A DNA stretch of 64,000 nt from Fulvivirga imtechensis AK7 (lineage in GTDB: Bacteria; Bacteroidota; Bacteroidia; Cytophagales; Cyclobacteriaceae). The notes below the pieces were generated by a model. That model saw only the letters and a list, made by a program, of their open reading frames with translations, was not told the origin of the DNA and did no database searches. The stretch covers positions 1 through 64,000 of the forward strand of contig NZ_AMZN01000050.1 of NCBI RefSeq assembly GCF_000331535.1. The letters are read 5' to 3'. Made by a program: the position numbers and the translations under genes. Positions 1-8,928 of this stretch are shown here, one piece after another (within the stretch, counting starts at the first letter, position 1; each line of letters opens with the position of its first letter).

Positions 1-252
1 TTGCAGTTACGTGAAGCCTTTGCTTCACTCACAGCACACTCCGCGCTAGTTGGGGCTCAAACAGTGTGATTTATAAAGTGTACCTGTGGCGTTGAAATTC
101 TTAACGCCATTTCCTCAAGACTGTTCAGGTAACTGTCATTATCCTCAAAATCAACTAAAAAGTTGTTGGCTGCCTCCCCGAGGCAAGTTAGGCAAGTTCG
201 GGACAGGCAGGATAACTGCCCCTTTTTTTAAGCATTTTATATCGAACTCACA
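1..252. other. Gene-free left edge with repeat-like sequence
   Basis: I see no convincing gene here. There is a small inverted repeat, TGGCGTT at 87-93 and AACGCCA at 103-109. The 15-mer AAGTTCGGGACAGGC at 194-208 recurs exactly, in reverse complement, at 42446-42460 and with one change at 61506-61520, so this gap probably holds a remnant of the dispersed intergenic repeat family described elsewhere. It also lies at the 3' side of the minus-strand comF gene. Confidence 0.5.
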
Positions 253-933
253 TTATTTAGCCGCGGCAATAGCAGCAACACCCACAGATCTACAGCCTGC
301 AGATAAAAGAGCGTTTGCACAGGATTCAATTGTAGAACCGGTAGTGATTACATCGTCAACCAACAAAATCCTTTTTTCTTTTAATACTTCCGGATAATTA
401 ATTTCAAAGATACTCTCAACATTTCTCCAACGCTCAAATCTTGATTTCCTCGTTTGAGTAGATGTTTTAATAGTTCGAACCAAATGTCTGTCCGAAAATG
501 GAAGACCCAGGGACTGGCTCAGGCCGTCTGCAAATACCGCACTTTGGTTATACTTCCTCCGCCTCAGCTTAATTTTGTGCAGAGGGACAGGAACAATAAG
601 ATCATAACATTCGGAAAAACCATTGTCTCGCAGCTCGATGCCATACTTACGGCCGATAAACTCCCCGATAGAAGGTTTTCCATCATATTTAAGTCTATGA
701 AGAAGCTTCTGAACTTTTCCATGTTTTGAAAACTTGTAACAGGCAACAGCATCAGTAAGCCTTACTTTACCATAGAACTTTATTGCAACAAAATTCTGGG
801 CATCCTCGTGACTTTCTGTTCTCGGCATTTCATAATCACACTTCAGGCAGATAACCTCTTCACCCTTTACCAGGCTGTTTCCACACGCCATACAATATCT
901 GGGAAAGAACAATGAAATGAAATCGCTGAGCAT
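253..933 (-). CDS. comF: ComF family phosphoribosyltransferase-like protein
   Basis: The 226-residue protein has the two-part ComF layout. An N-terminal four-cysteine zinc-ribbon-like motif (C14, C17, C29, C32, as C-x2-C-x11-C-x2-C) precedes a type I phosphoribosyltransferase domain with the PRPP-binding loop ILLVDDVITTGST near residues 189-201. ComF proteins are linked to DNA uptake and processing of transforming DNA, but the biochemical role is unsettled. Length matches the family. It diverges from the gene starting at 981, so a shared promoter region lies at about 934-980. A TATATTTG at 949-956 points away from comF. Confidence 0.92.
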   Translation of the reverse strand: MLSDFISLFFPRYCMACGNSLVKGEEVICLKCDYEMPRTESHEDAQNFVAIKFYGKVRLTDAVACYKFSKHGKVQKLLHRLKYDGKPSIGEFIGRKYGIELRDNGFSECYDLIVPVPLHKIKLRRRKYNQSAVFADGLSQSLGLPFSDRHLVRTIKTSTQTRKSRFERWRNVESIFEINYPEVLKEKRILLVDDVITTGSTIESCANALLSAGCRSVGVAAIAAAK

Positions 934-948
934 TGATTGAATATTCGA

Positions 949-956
949 TATATTTG
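949..956 (+). promoter_or_regulatory. Possible Bacteroidota -7 element upstream of the CxxC protein
   Basis: TATATTTG matches the TAnnTTTG -7 consensus of Bacteroidota housekeeping promoters and lies 24 bases before the ATG at 981. No good -33 TTTG at the usual spacing is visible, so this is weak. Confidence 0.3.
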
Positions 957-980
957 CACCTATTTCAAAGGCTTAATTTA

Positions 981-1328
981 ATGAATAAAGTAGAAGAATT
1001 TAATGAATACAGGAGCAGGATGAATGAAAAAATCCTCGCTTCAGACAATAAGGTAATCAAACGGCTTTTTAACCTCGATACCAATACTTATGCTGAAGGA
1101 GCTCTGGATACTAAAACCAAAGAACTTTTGGGCCTCGTGGCCTCAATGGTACTTAGGTGTGACGATTGTGTAAAATATCATTTAGGGAAATGTCATGAAT
1201 TAGGCTTTAATGGTGAACAAATGTTTGAAGCGTTTGCCGTGGCGAATTTAGTTGGAGGTACTATTGTAATACCTCATTTGCGAAGGGCTGTAGAATATTG
1301 GGAAGAATTGGAACAAACCAGTCAATGA
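981..1328 (+). CDS. Carboxymuconolactone decarboxylase (AhpD-like) family protein
   Basis: The 115-residue protein has the CMD-domain core with the motif CDDCVKYHLGKC, i.e. a CxxC pair followed by a His three residues on, as in AhpD-type thiol peroxidase partners. The family either reduces disulfides in peroxiredoxin systems or acts as a decarboxylase; the CxxC favours a redox role. I chose the internal ATG at 981 (MNKVEEFNEY) because the 16 residues upstream are not family-like and the extended ORF would run up against comF. Its stop overlaps the next start (ATGA at 1325-1328), so the two are probably translated together. Confidence 0.85.
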   Translation: MNKVEEFNEYRSRMNEKILASDNKVIKRLFNLDTNTYAEGALDTKTKELLGLVASMVLRCDDCVKYHLGKCHELGFNGEQMFEAFAVANLVGGTIVIPHLRRAVEYWEELEQTSQ

Positions 1329-1696
1329 TTAAAAAAGACCTTGAACTCGAACGAGCATGGAACACTCTCCTGGCAAAATTGGAGAGAATAGTTGGCAAAC
1401 GACCAAAAGATTTGAATAGCGTACTATTTCTTATAGGTGTTCAGGAGCTGGGAAAAGGTAAAAAAGTGTTTGGAAAGGAAGAAAAGCAGGATCTTATGCA
1501 TATAGCTATTTGCAAAGTACTCAGCTTATCAGGATTCTATCAACTTGAGGGACTGGATGAACAGGGATGGCCCCATTGGAAATTGGTAAAAAAGCTTCCT
1601 CATTTTGACCTGTTGGAACAAGAAAAACTGCTAAAAATGCATGTGATCGAATATTTTGAAAAGGAAGTAGGTTTAGAAATGAACTATAACGATTGA
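1325..1696 (+). CDS. Conserved protein of unknown function
   Basis: A 123-residue soluble, mainly charged alpha-helical protein with no signal peptide or membrane segment. The start at 1325 is preferred over the upstream in-frame start at 1298 because ATGA overlaps the stop of the CxxC protein, a typical coupled arrangement. I do not recognise a catalytic motif. The segment LFLIGVQELGKGKKVFGKEEKQDLMHIAICKVLS is the most family-like part, and similar short proteins accompany AhpD-like genes in Bacteroidota as far as I recall. That link is not proven here. Confidence 0.7.
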   Translation: MIKKDLELERAWNTLLAKLERIVGKRPKDLNSVLFLIGVQELGKGKKVFGKEEKQDLMHIAICKVLSLSGFYQLEGLDEQGWPHWKLVKKLPHFDLLEQEKLLKMHVIEYFEKEVGLEMNYND

Positions 1697-1729
1697 TTTT
1701 GGTTTGAAATGGTGATAAAGCTTTATATT

Positions 1730-1888
1730 TAGTGTTTGTAAGAAAAATTCTAAGTGGCTTTAAGAAAACGTTCGCGCTAAAAAGCGAGATGAAGTTCCAA
1801 AAGCCGTAGTGCCGTACAGTTGTTGGGGAAGAGCATTTTTGAACGAGCGTAACGCGGACATTGACGTTTGCTTAGAGAACACTATTTA
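1730..1888. repeat. Imperfect inverted repeat element (copy A)
   Basis: The left end reads AGTGTTTGTAAGAAAAATT and the right end, in reverse complement, reads AATAGTGTTCTCTAAGCAAA. The inner parts contain TCTAAGTGGCTTTAAGAAAA on the left and CGTTACGCTCG-like sequence on the right. The same end motifs recur at 53415-53581, 54133-54200 and 61506-61560. It fills the gap between the gene ending at 1696 and the DUF4175 gene. It carries no ORF, consistent with a non-autonomous mobile element or a structured intergenic repeat. Confidence 0.6.
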
Positions 1889-1967
1889 GATAAGCTTCTG
1901 CTGTTTACAGCAAACTCTGGCTATTTTAAATGCGTATAAAGTTTTACGTGGAAGGAGCAAGTGGCAT

Positions 1968-4900
1968 ATGACAGATAATGAGCAGCACATTCAGTCTCAA
2001 CTGAAATCTTACAGGAGAAAATATTATTTCAACCTGACTCTGCGCGGGTTAATAATTTCTCTCGGGCTGACTATGTCCATTTTTTTGGTGATCAATACGC
2101 TTGAATATTCGTTTCGGTTTGGCAGTTGGGTAAGGGCAAGTCTTCTCTTTTTATTTGTAGCTGTTGCCCTGTGGGCTCTTGCCAAATATGTTTTTCAACC
2201 ACTCTATCAGATGTTGAATGCCCGGAGGGGTATTACTGAGGAACAGGCGGCTTTGCATATTGGTGCTGTTTTTCCAGAAATTGGAGATAAGCTGCTGAAT
2301 ATCATACAGTTGAGAAAATATCAGGGAAGCCTGGTCCAGGCAAGTATTAGCCAAAAAGCGGCAAGCATTAAAGACTATTACTTCCCGGATGCTGTAGATA
2401 TCAGACAAAACAAACGGTATCTAAAGTATGTAATTATCCCTTTGGCAATTATTCTGGGGGTGCTATTACTTAGCCCTTCATTTCTGACTACCAGCTCAAC
2501 CAGAATTCTTCAATTCAACAATGAGTTCGTCCCTCAGGCTCCTTTCAATTTTGTGCTAAAGAACAACGAGCTACTGGCATTTAAAAATGAGGACTTCACG
2601 TTAAATCTGAGTTTAACAGGAAGTGCTATTCCTGAAAATGTATACCTCATTACCAATGATCGCAAGATTAAAATGGCTAAGTTATCCGCTGGTGAGTTCA
2701 CCTATACTTTCAAGAAAATACAGGACGATAAAGCGTTCAAGTTTGAAGCAGCAGGATTTTTCTCTTCATTAAACACGATTAAGGTCGTTAATCGACCAAA
2801 CTTGCGAAATTTCAATGTATACCTGGACTACCCAGCTTATTTGGGTAAAAAAAACGAACGCCTGAACAACGTAGGCAATTTGCAGATACCGGAAGGCACT
2901 TCTGTAAAATGGCAACTGAACACTTTACAATCTGATGAAGTATCCATCGAATTTCAGAATGCCGGAAAGGAGATTAATTTGAAAGCTGTTGATAATCAAC
3001 TCTTTGAATATGAAGATACATTCAAAGAGTCGCAAATTTATGGTATCAATTTAAAAAATGAATACAGCGAAAACAAAGAAAAGATACTGTATAAAATAGA
3101 TGTAATTCCCGATCAATATCCTCAGATCGATCTCAATGTGTATCAGGACACGACACTTTATTCCTTTATAGCCCTTGGCGGCAATATTTCTGATGACTAT
3201 GGGCTACGGCAACTCAAGTTGTATTATCAGATTGTTGGACAACACAAACAATCCGAGTACACCTCCATTAACATCCCTATTGCCAGTCGCCAAAGCAGCC
3301 AGCGCTATTATTATCAATGGTATTTAGACTCCCTGGAACTGACCCAGGGAAGCAGCATCAGATATTACCTGCAAGTTTGGGATAATGACGGAGTAAATGG
3401 TAGCAAGACCTCCAAAACGGGTACCTACGTTTTCAAAATACCCTCCAGGCAAGAGGTAAAGAAAGATATTGAGAAAACTACTAATGAAACAGAAAAAAAT
3501 ATAGACAAAACTGTTGAAGAGGCAAAAGAACTTCGTGAAAAGCTCGAAAAGGCAGAAAAGAAGCTAAAAGGGAAAAAAGACCTGAACTGGCAGGATGAAA
3601 ATCTGATGAAAGATATCATTAAGAAAAGGGAGGAGTTAAACAAAGCCATAGAAGAACTGAAGGAACAAAACCGTAGCAACGAACTAAAACGTGAACGATT
3701 CTCTAAACAGGACGAGCGGATGAAAGAAAAAGTTGAGCAACTACAAAAGCTAATGGATGAACTTCTCGATGAAGAAACGAAGAAATTATATGAAGAACTA
3801 AAAAAGCTTCTGGAAGAAAAAAGTGATGTTGAAGAAATTCAGGATGCTTTGAAACGCCTCAATAACAAGGAGAACAATCTGGAGAAGGAACTGGAACGCA
3901 CGCTGGAGTTATTCAAACGTATGAAATTCGACTATAAGCTCAATGAGGCCATCGATGAACTCAATAAGCAGATAGAAAAACAAGAAGAGCTTATTGAAGA
4001 AACCTCTGATAAAAATAGGGAAAAAGAAGATCTGATTGAAAGGCAAGATCAATTACAAGAAAAGTTTAAAGAATTCAAAGAAGACATGGGTGCTCTTAAA
4101 GAACTCAACCAGGAGCTTAAAAATCCGGAATCTCTTCCAAACACCGGGGAAGAGGAAAAAGCAATCGAACAAGAGCAACAGGAATCCAAAGAATCTTTAG
4201 AAAATAACAAGCGCAAAAAGGCGAAAGAGTCTCAACAGAAGGCTAAGCAACAGATGCAAAAGATGTCTGATAAGCTACAGCAAATGCAGAGCAGTATGGA
4301 AATGACCATGATGCAGGAAAACCTTGACGATTTGCGAGACATTGTACACAACCTTCTCAAGCTTTCCTTCGATCAGGAAAAGCTCATGACAGAATTTTCC
4401 GAAGTCAACCAGAGCGATCCTCGATTTGTTGAATTAGGACAGTTCCAACTCAAACTACAGGATGATGCTCAAATAGTAGAAGACAGTCTGCTGGCACTTG
4501 CTAAGCGTGTATTCCAAATCGAATCATTTGTAACTCGCGAAGTGGCGGATATGAATGATCATATGGAGAAAAGCGTTGAAGCCATTAAAGAGCGAAAGAA
4601 GCCAATTGCTACCTCGGAACAGCAGTTTGCCATGACCTCCATGAATAACTTAGCCCTATTGCTGGACGATGTATTGCAGCAGATGCAAAATGCCATGAGC
4701 GAGGCAATGGGTAAACCACAGAAAGGAAAAGGCAAAGATAAGATGCCTTCACTAAGTGAATTGCAACAACAGCTAAATGAAAAGATTGACAACCTCAAGA
4801 AGAGTGGAAAATCAGGGCGGCAACTTTCAGAAGAGTTGGCTAAATTAGCAGCGGAACAGGAAAGGATAAGACAGGCTTTGCAGGAAATGCAAGAAAAAAT

Positions 4901-5258
4901 GGGGCCGGGTGACAATGGAAATAAGCCAGGAGATGGTATTCCAGAAAAAATGGAAGAAACGGAGATTGATTTGGTAAACAAGCAAATCACGGAGCAAACT
5001 ATCAAAAGACAAAAAGAAATACTCACCCGGCTTCTGGAAGCAGAGAATGCTATGCGTGAGCGAGAACTGGACGAAGAGCGAAAAGGAGAGACAGCCAAAG
5101 ACTATGAAAAGGCCCTGCCGAAAGCCTTTGAAGAGTATTTCAAAATGAAAGAAAAAGAAATTGAACTATTAAAAACGGTACCGCCAAAGCTGTACCCATA
5201 TTATAAGCAAGAAGTAAACGACTATTTTAAAAGGCTAGGCAAAGAACCTAATAATTAA
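1968..5258 (+). CDS. DUF4175 family large coiled-coil membrane protein
   Basis: The 1096-residue protein starts with hydrophobic helices at about 22-45 and 52-72, a further one at about 150-170, then a beta-rich extracytoplasmic region to about residue 500. A very long Glu/Lys/Gln-rich coiled coil follows (about 500-1050). This is the architecture of Bacteroidota DUF4175 proteins, whose function is unknown. The ATG at 1968 is preceded by a purine-rich GGAAGGAG at about 1950. It is followed after 6 bases by the RsbW-like gene, suggesting an operon with ybeY and mnmG downstream. No enzymatic motif was seen. Confidence 0.85.
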   Translation: MTDNEQHIQSQLKSYRRKYYFNLTLRGLIISLGLTMSIFLVINTLEYSFRFGSWVRASLLFLFVAVALWALAKYVFQPLYQMLNARRGITEEQAALHIGAVFPEIGDKLLNIIQLRKYQGSLVQASISQKAASIKDYYFPDAVDIRQNKRYLKYVIIPLAIILGVLLLSPSFLTTSSTRILQFNNEFVPQAPFNFVLKNNELLAFKNEDFTLNLSLTGSAIPENVYLITNDRKIKMAKLSAGEFTYTFKKIQDDKAFKFEAAGFFSSLNTIKVVNRPNLRNFNVYLDYPAYLGKKNERLNNVGNLQIPEGTSVKWQLNTLQSDEVSIEFQNAGKEINLKAVDNQLFEYEDTFKESQIYGINLKNEYSENKEKILYKIDVIPDQYPQIDLNVYQDTTLYSFIALGGNISDDYGLRQLKLYYQIVGQHKQSEYTSINIPIASRQSSQRYYYQWYLDSLELTQGSSIRYYLQVWDNDGVNGSKTSKTGTYVFKIPSRQEVKKDIEKTTNETEKNIDKTVEEAKELREKLEKAEKKLKGKKDLNWQDENLMKDIIKKREELNKAIEELKEQNRSNELKRERFSKQDERMKEKVEQLQKLMDELLDEETKKLYEELKKLLEEKSDVEEIQDALKRLNNKENNLEKELERTLELFKRMKFDYKLNEAIDELNKQIEKQEELIEETSDKNREKEDLIERQDQLQEKFKEFKEDMGALKELNQELKNPESLPNTGEEEKAIEQEQQESKESLENNKRKKAKESQQKAKQQMQKMSDKLQQMQSSMEMTMMQENLDDLRDIVHNLLKLSFDQEKLMTEFSEVNQSDPRFVELGQFQLKLQDDAQIVEDSLLALAKRVFQIESFVTREVADMNDHMEKSVEAIKERKKPIATSEQQFAMTSMNNLALLLDDVLQQMQNAMSEAMGKPQKGKGKDKMPSLSELQQQLNEKIDNLKKSGKSGRQLSEELAKLAAEQERIRQALQEMQEKMGPGDNGNKPGDGIPEKMEETEIDLVNKQITEQTIKRQKEILTRLLEAENAMRERELDEERKGETAKDYEKALPKAFEEYFKMKEKEIELLKTVPPKLYPYYKQEVNDYFKRLGKEPNN

Positions 5259-5264
5259 ATCAGA

Positions 5265-5666
5265 ATGAATACTATCAAAATTCAGATCCCTTCTCTTTCC
5301 GAGAACATCCGAATGATCGAAAGTTTTATTGATAACGCCAAAGAAAAATTCCAATTGGACGATGACATCTATGGCAATATTATGATCGCGGTAACAGAAG
5401 CCGTCAATAATGCCATAAAACACGGAAACCAACATGACAAGGCAAAAAATGTGGCATTATCTCTATCTCTTCAGGATAGTCTTATCAAGTTTATCGTACG
5501 CGATGAAGGCAAGGGTTTTGACTTTAAAAACCTGCCTGACCCCACTTCTCCTGAAAACCTGGAAAAACCTGGCGGTCGGGGCATATTCCTGATGAAGCAC
5601 CTATCTGATGAAGTAGTATTCAAAGAGGAGGGTAAAGTGGTAGAACTCAATTTCTATATTAATTAA
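5265..5666 (+). CDS. RsbW-like ATP-binding protein (anti-sigma factor/serine kinase fold)
   Basis: A 133-residue GHKL ATPase domain without other domains. It shows the N box (NEAVNNAIKHGN), the G1 box (DEGKGFDF) and the G2 box (GGRGIFLMK). This minimal form is typical of RsbW/SpoIIAB-like anti-sigma kinases, which bind a sigma factor or phosphorylate a STAS-domain antagonist. No STAS protein or matching sigma factor is adjacent; the only sigma gene in the window is at 21289. It starts 6 bases after the DUF4175 gene and its stop overlaps the ybeY start. Confidence 0.87.
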   Translation: MNTIKIQIPSLSENIRMIESFIDNAKEKFQLDDDIYGNIMIAVTEAVNNAIKHGNQHDKAKNVALSLSLQDSLIKFIVRDEGKGFDFKNLPDPTSPENLEKPGGRGIFLMKHLSDEVVFKEEGKVVELNFYIN

Positions 5667-6088
5667 TGACCTCTATCAACTTCTTTCAAGAAGAAATTGA
5701 GTTTGACTTAGCAAATAAACGAGCCATTGCCAGTTGGGTCAAACAAGTGATAAAGGCCGAAAAATGTAGGTTAAAAGAATTGAACTATATTTTTTGCTCC
5801 GATGAGTATCTCTATAAAATGAATGTAGAGCATCTGGATCACAACACATTTACAGATATCATTACATTCGACAACTCTGAAGCGGCAGAACAAATAGAAG
5901 GAGACATCTTTATCAGTATTGACAGAGTAAAGGATAACGCTTCAAATCTGAACCTGCCTTTTGAAGAGGAGTTACACCGTGTAATGATCCATGGCGTTTT
6001 ACACCTGATAGGATACGGGGATAAAACCGAGAATGAAAAAACGCAGATGCGTAAAAAAGAAGAGGCTTGCTTATCTTTGCGCCAATAA
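5666..6088 (+). CDS. ybeY: Endoribonuclease YbeY (rRNA maturation factor)
   Basis: The 140-residue protein carries the metal-binding signature HGVLHLIGYGDKT, whose histidines coordinate the catalytic zinc. YbeY is a single-strand endoribonuclease acting in 16S rRNA 3'-end maturation and ribosome quality control. Length fits the family. The start overlaps the preceding stop, and the gene ends 12 bases before the first parS palindrome at 6101. Position upstream of mnmG is a conserved-looking Bacteroidota arrangement, though I infer that from memory. Confidence 0.94.
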   Translation: MTSINFFQEEIEFDLANKRAIASWVKQVIKAEKCRLKELNYIFCSDEYLYKMNVEHLDHNTFTDIITFDNSEAAEQIEGDIFISIDRVKDNASNLNLPFEEELHRVMIHGVLHLIGYGDKTENEKTQMRKKEEACLSLRQ

Positions 6089-6100
6089 AAAATATACAAG

Positions 6101-6116
6101 TGTTCCACGTGGAACA
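6101..6116. promoter_or_regulatory. parS site 1 (ParB-binding palindrome)
   Basis: TGTTCCACGTGGAACA is a perfect 16-base palindrome. It matches the widely conserved chromosomal parS consensus (TGTTNCACGTGNAACA) bound by ParB/Spo0J. It lies in the 91-base gap between ybeY and mnmG, 32 bases before a second perfect copy, and about 4.6 kb from the putative oriC, as expected of origin-proximal parS. Confidence 0.9.
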
Positions 6117-6145
6117 TCTACGGAAAAGAACTATTGCAATTATCA

Positions 6146-6165
6146 GGTGTTCCACGTGGAACACC
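6146..6165. promoter_or_regulatory. parS site 2 (ParB-binding palindrome)
   Basis: The core TGTTCCACGTGGAACA at 6148-6163 is identical to site 1, and here the symmetry extends to a perfect 20-base palindrome. The site ends 14 bases before the mnmG start codon, so bound or spreading ParB could also affect expression of mnmG. That regulatory effect is inference. Confidence 0.9.
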
Positions 6166-6179
6166 ATTTAAAAAATATT

Positions 6180-8045
6180 ATGTTTCAGGAGTATGATGTT
6201 ATAGTAGTAGGAGCTGGGCATGCCGGATGTGAGGCTGCACATGCTGCGGCGATGATGGGCTCAAAAGTGCTTTTAGCCACCATGAATATGAACACCATTG
6301 CGCAAATGTCGTGCAACCCTGCAATGGGGGGGGTAGCTAAAGGTCAAATTGTGCGTGAAATAGATGCGCTGGGGGGAATGTCGGGTATTATTTCTGACAA
6401 ATCAATGATCCAGTTTCGCATGCTTAACAAGTCTAAGGGGCCCGCCATGTGGAGTCCACGTACTCAAAATGACCGCATGAGATTCGCTGAAGAGTGGCGA
6501 ATAGCATTAGAAAACACGCCAAATGTGGATTTTTGGCAAGAAATGGTTACCGGTATAACAGTCGTTGGTAATAAAGTAACGGGCATAAAAACGAGTTTAG
6601 GACTGGAAATAAAGGCCAAAGCAGTCGTTCTCACGAATGGTACCTTTCTTAATGGCATTATTCATATCGGTGAAAAACAATTTGGAGGTGGGCGTACAGG
6701 AGAAAGGGCCGCCAAAGGAATAACGGAGCAGTTAGTCCAATTAGGGTTTGAAGCCGGGCGCATGAAAACAGGAACACCTCCAAGGGTAGACGGTCGCTCC
6801 TTAGACTATAGTAAAATGGAGGAGCAAAAAGGTGATGACGAACCTGAAAAATTCTCCTTTAGCAATACTACACAACCGCTCCTCGAGCAACGGAGCTGCT
6901 ATATCACCTATACCAATAGTGCCGTTCACGATACTCTACAAACGGGGTTTGACAAATCACCAATGTTTAATGGACGAATACAGGGCATAGGACCCAGGTA
7001 CTGTCCTTCTATCGAAGACAAGATTAATCGCTTTGCGGAACGTGATAGACATCAGATATTTGTCGAGCCAGAAGGCTGGAACACTGTAGAAATTTATGTT
7101 AACGGATTTTCAACATCCTTACCGGAAGACATTCAGTATAAAGCACTTACGTTAATTCCGGGTTTTGAAAAAGCCAAAATGTTCAGACCTGGATATGCTA
7201 TAGAATATGATTTCTTTCCACCCACACAGCTTAGTCTTACCCTTGAGACCAAACTAATTGAAAACCTGTACTTTGCAGGACAAATCAATGGCACCACAGG
7301 ATATGAAGAAGCCGCTTGCCAGGGACTGATCGCCGGAATAAATGCACATAATAAGATCACCGAAAAGGAACCATTCGTGCTAAAAAGATCTGAAGCGTAT
7401 ATAGGCGTTCTTATTGACGACCTAATTAACAAGGGCACTAAGGAGCCCTATCGGATGTTTACATCCCGTGCAGAGTTTAGAATTTTATTGCGACAGGATA
7501 ACGCTGATCTACGTCTTACAGAAAAAGGTCATGCTCTGGGACTCGCCTCAGATGAAAGGTTACAAAATATGCTGGACAAAAAGAATGACGTAGCCAGACT
7601 CATCAACGATCTAAATCAAAAAAGGATAGCTCCGGAATATGCCAACGAGAGCCTTACCCACATGAATTCTGCTTCCATTCGTCAAAAAGTACCGGTTCTA
7701 GGTTTGTTGAAACGCCCGGAACTAAACATACAACAAATAAAACTGTTGAATGACGATCTTAAGGATTACCTGAACAAGTATAGTCAACACGTATTGGAAC
7801 AGGCCGAAATACAAGTGAAATACGATAGCTATATAGAAAAGGAAAAACAGCTTGCTGAAAAAATGGAACAGTTGGAGGACAAAAAAATAAGAAATGACTT
7901 CAACTACGATGAAGTAAAGGCGCTTTCCGCAGAAGGAAGAGAAAAATTAAAAAAGATAAAACCTCAAACAATAGGGCAGGCCTCAAGAATAAGTGGCGTA
8001 TCTCCATCAGATATATCCATTCTAATGGTCTACCTAAGTAAATGA
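6180..8045 (+). CDS. mnmG: tRNA uridine 5-carboxymethylaminomethyl modification enzyme MnmG
   Basis: The 621-residue FAD enzyme works with MnmE to install cmnm5U at the tRNA wobble uridine. The FAD-binding motif VVGAGHAGCEAAHAA lies at residues 8-22. GTPPRVDGRSLD and EEAACQGLIAGINA are standard MnmG segments, and the C-terminal helical MnmE/tRNA-binding domain is complete. I start it at ATG 6180 (MFQEYDVIVVG) because that gives the normal N-terminus. The longer in-frame ORF from 6033 would overlap ybeY and run through both parS sites. mnmG (gidA) is a classic origin-neighbour gene, in keeping with oriC 2.6 kb downstream. Confidence 0.97.
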   Translation: MFQEYDVIVVGAGHAGCEAAHAAAMMGSKVLLATMNMNTIAQMSCNPAMGGVAKGQIVREIDALGGMSGIISDKSMIQFRMLNKSKGPAMWSPRTQNDRMRFAEEWRIALENTPNVDFWQEMVTGITVVGNKVTGIKTSLGLEIKAKAVVLTNGTFLNGIIHIGEKQFGGGRTGERAAKGITEQLVQLGFEAGRMKTGTPPRVDGRSLDYSKMEEQKGDDEPEKFSFSNTTQPLLEQRSCYITYTNSAVHDTLQTGFDKSPMFNGRIQGIGPRYCPSIEDKINRFAERDRHQIFVEPEGWNTVEIYVNGFSTSLPEDIQYKALTLIPGFEKAKMFRPGYAIEYDFFPPTQLSLTLETKLIENLYFAGQINGTTGYEEAACQGLIAGINAHNKITEKEPFVLKRSEAYIGVLIDDLINKGTKEPYRMFTSRAEFRILLRQDNADLRLTEKGHALGLASDERLQNMLDKKNDVARLINDLNQKRIAPEYANESLTHMNSASIRQKVPVLGLLKRPELNIQQIKLLNDDLKDYLNKYSQHVLEQAEIQVKYDSYIEKEKQLAEKMEQLEDKKIRNDFNYDEVKALSAEGREKLKKIKPQTIGQASRISGVSPSDISILMVYLSK

Positions 8046-8046
8046 T

Positions 8047-8925
8047 ATGTTGGAGAAAGTAGATAACTGCCCGCTATGTAATGGCGGGCATTTTAATGAT
8101 TATATTGTTTGTGAAGATTTCACCGTATCTCATGAAAAATTCACTATCACTCAATGCGACCAGTGTCACCTTCTACTGACCAATCCTCGTCCCACCGCAG
8201 AGACAATTTCGAGCTATTACCAATCAGAAAACTACATTTCGCATCAAAATAAGTCCACGAATCCTATCAATTTAATTTACAAAATCGCCCGTCATTTTAC
8301 CATCAAATCAAAAATACGTTTATTAAAAAGACTAACAACTACAGGCAAGGTACTCGATGTAGGCTGTGGCACCGGCCATTTCCTTAAAGCCTGCCAAAAA
8401 GAAGGATGGCAAGCAATGGGGGTAGAACCGGACCCTACGGCAAGAGCAATAGCCTCTGATAAAACAGGTATCCAAATAACTAATACCCTGTTCAAGTTAG
8501 AAACGACCTTTGACATAATAACACTATGGCACGTACTGGAGCATGTTTCGGACCTCACTTCATATCTTACAAAACTCTACGACCTACTGGATAATAATGG
8601 AACTATCATTGTAGCAGTTCCCAACTACAGATCGTTCGATGCCCAACATTATAAAGAATACTGGGCTGGATATGACGTTCCCAGACATCTATATCACTTT
8701 GATCAGGATGCTATGTTGCGACTGATGGCCAAGCATCAATTAAAAGTAAGAGAAATAGTACCTATGAAATTGGACGCTTACTATGTGAGTATGCTCAGCG
8801 AGGGATACAAACGACCGGGGCTAAAAAAGTATGTGAATTCATTTATAACCGGCTGGAAATCAAATATATACGCTAAAAAAAACAATAAAAATTATTCAAG
8901 TTTAATATATATAATTACTAAATAA
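8047..8925 (+). CDS. Class I SAM-dependent methyltransferase with N-terminal zinc-ribbon-like motif
   Basis: The 292-residue protein begins with CPLCNGG (C8, C11) and a later CDQC pair, a four-Cys cluster typical of the methyltransferases often found in Bacteroidota. The SAM motif I, VLDVGCGTGHFL, is at about residues 99-110, followed by LWHVLEHV and the post-motif region with CxxP-less sequence. The substrate cannot be inferred. It starts one base after the mnmG stop and is followed after 3 bases by the Ig-like lipoprotein gene, so all three are likely one transcript. Confidence 0.87.
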   Translation: MLEKVDNCPLCNGGHFNDYIVCEDFTVSHEKFTITQCDQCHLLLTNPRPTAETISSYYQSENYISHQNKSTNPINLIYKIARHFTIKSKIRLLKRLTTTGKVLDVGCGTGHFLKACQKEGWQAMGVEPDPTARAIASDKTGIQITNTLFKLETTFDIITLWHVLEHVSDLTSYLTKLYDLLDNNGTIIVAVPNYRSFDAQHYKEYWAGYDVPRHLYHFDQDAMLRLMAKHQLKVREIVPMKLDAYYVSMLSEGYKRPGLKKYVNSFITGWKSNIYAKKNNKNYSSLIYIITK

Positions 8926-8928
8926 TAG

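Noticed and set aside
86-397. 103-codon plus-strand ORF at the left edge
   Set aside because: It runs over repeat-like sequence and then antisense into the well-supported comF gene; no family-like residues.
4559-5098. 179-codon Ser-rich antisense ORF in the DUF4175 gene
   Set aside because: A mirror of the Lys/Glu-rich coiled-coil codons in the opposite strand, a common artefact.
6033-6179. N-terminal extension of mnmG to 6033
   Set aside because: It would overlap ybeY and translate through both parS palindromes, and MnmG proteins start with the FAD motif region as seen at 6180.
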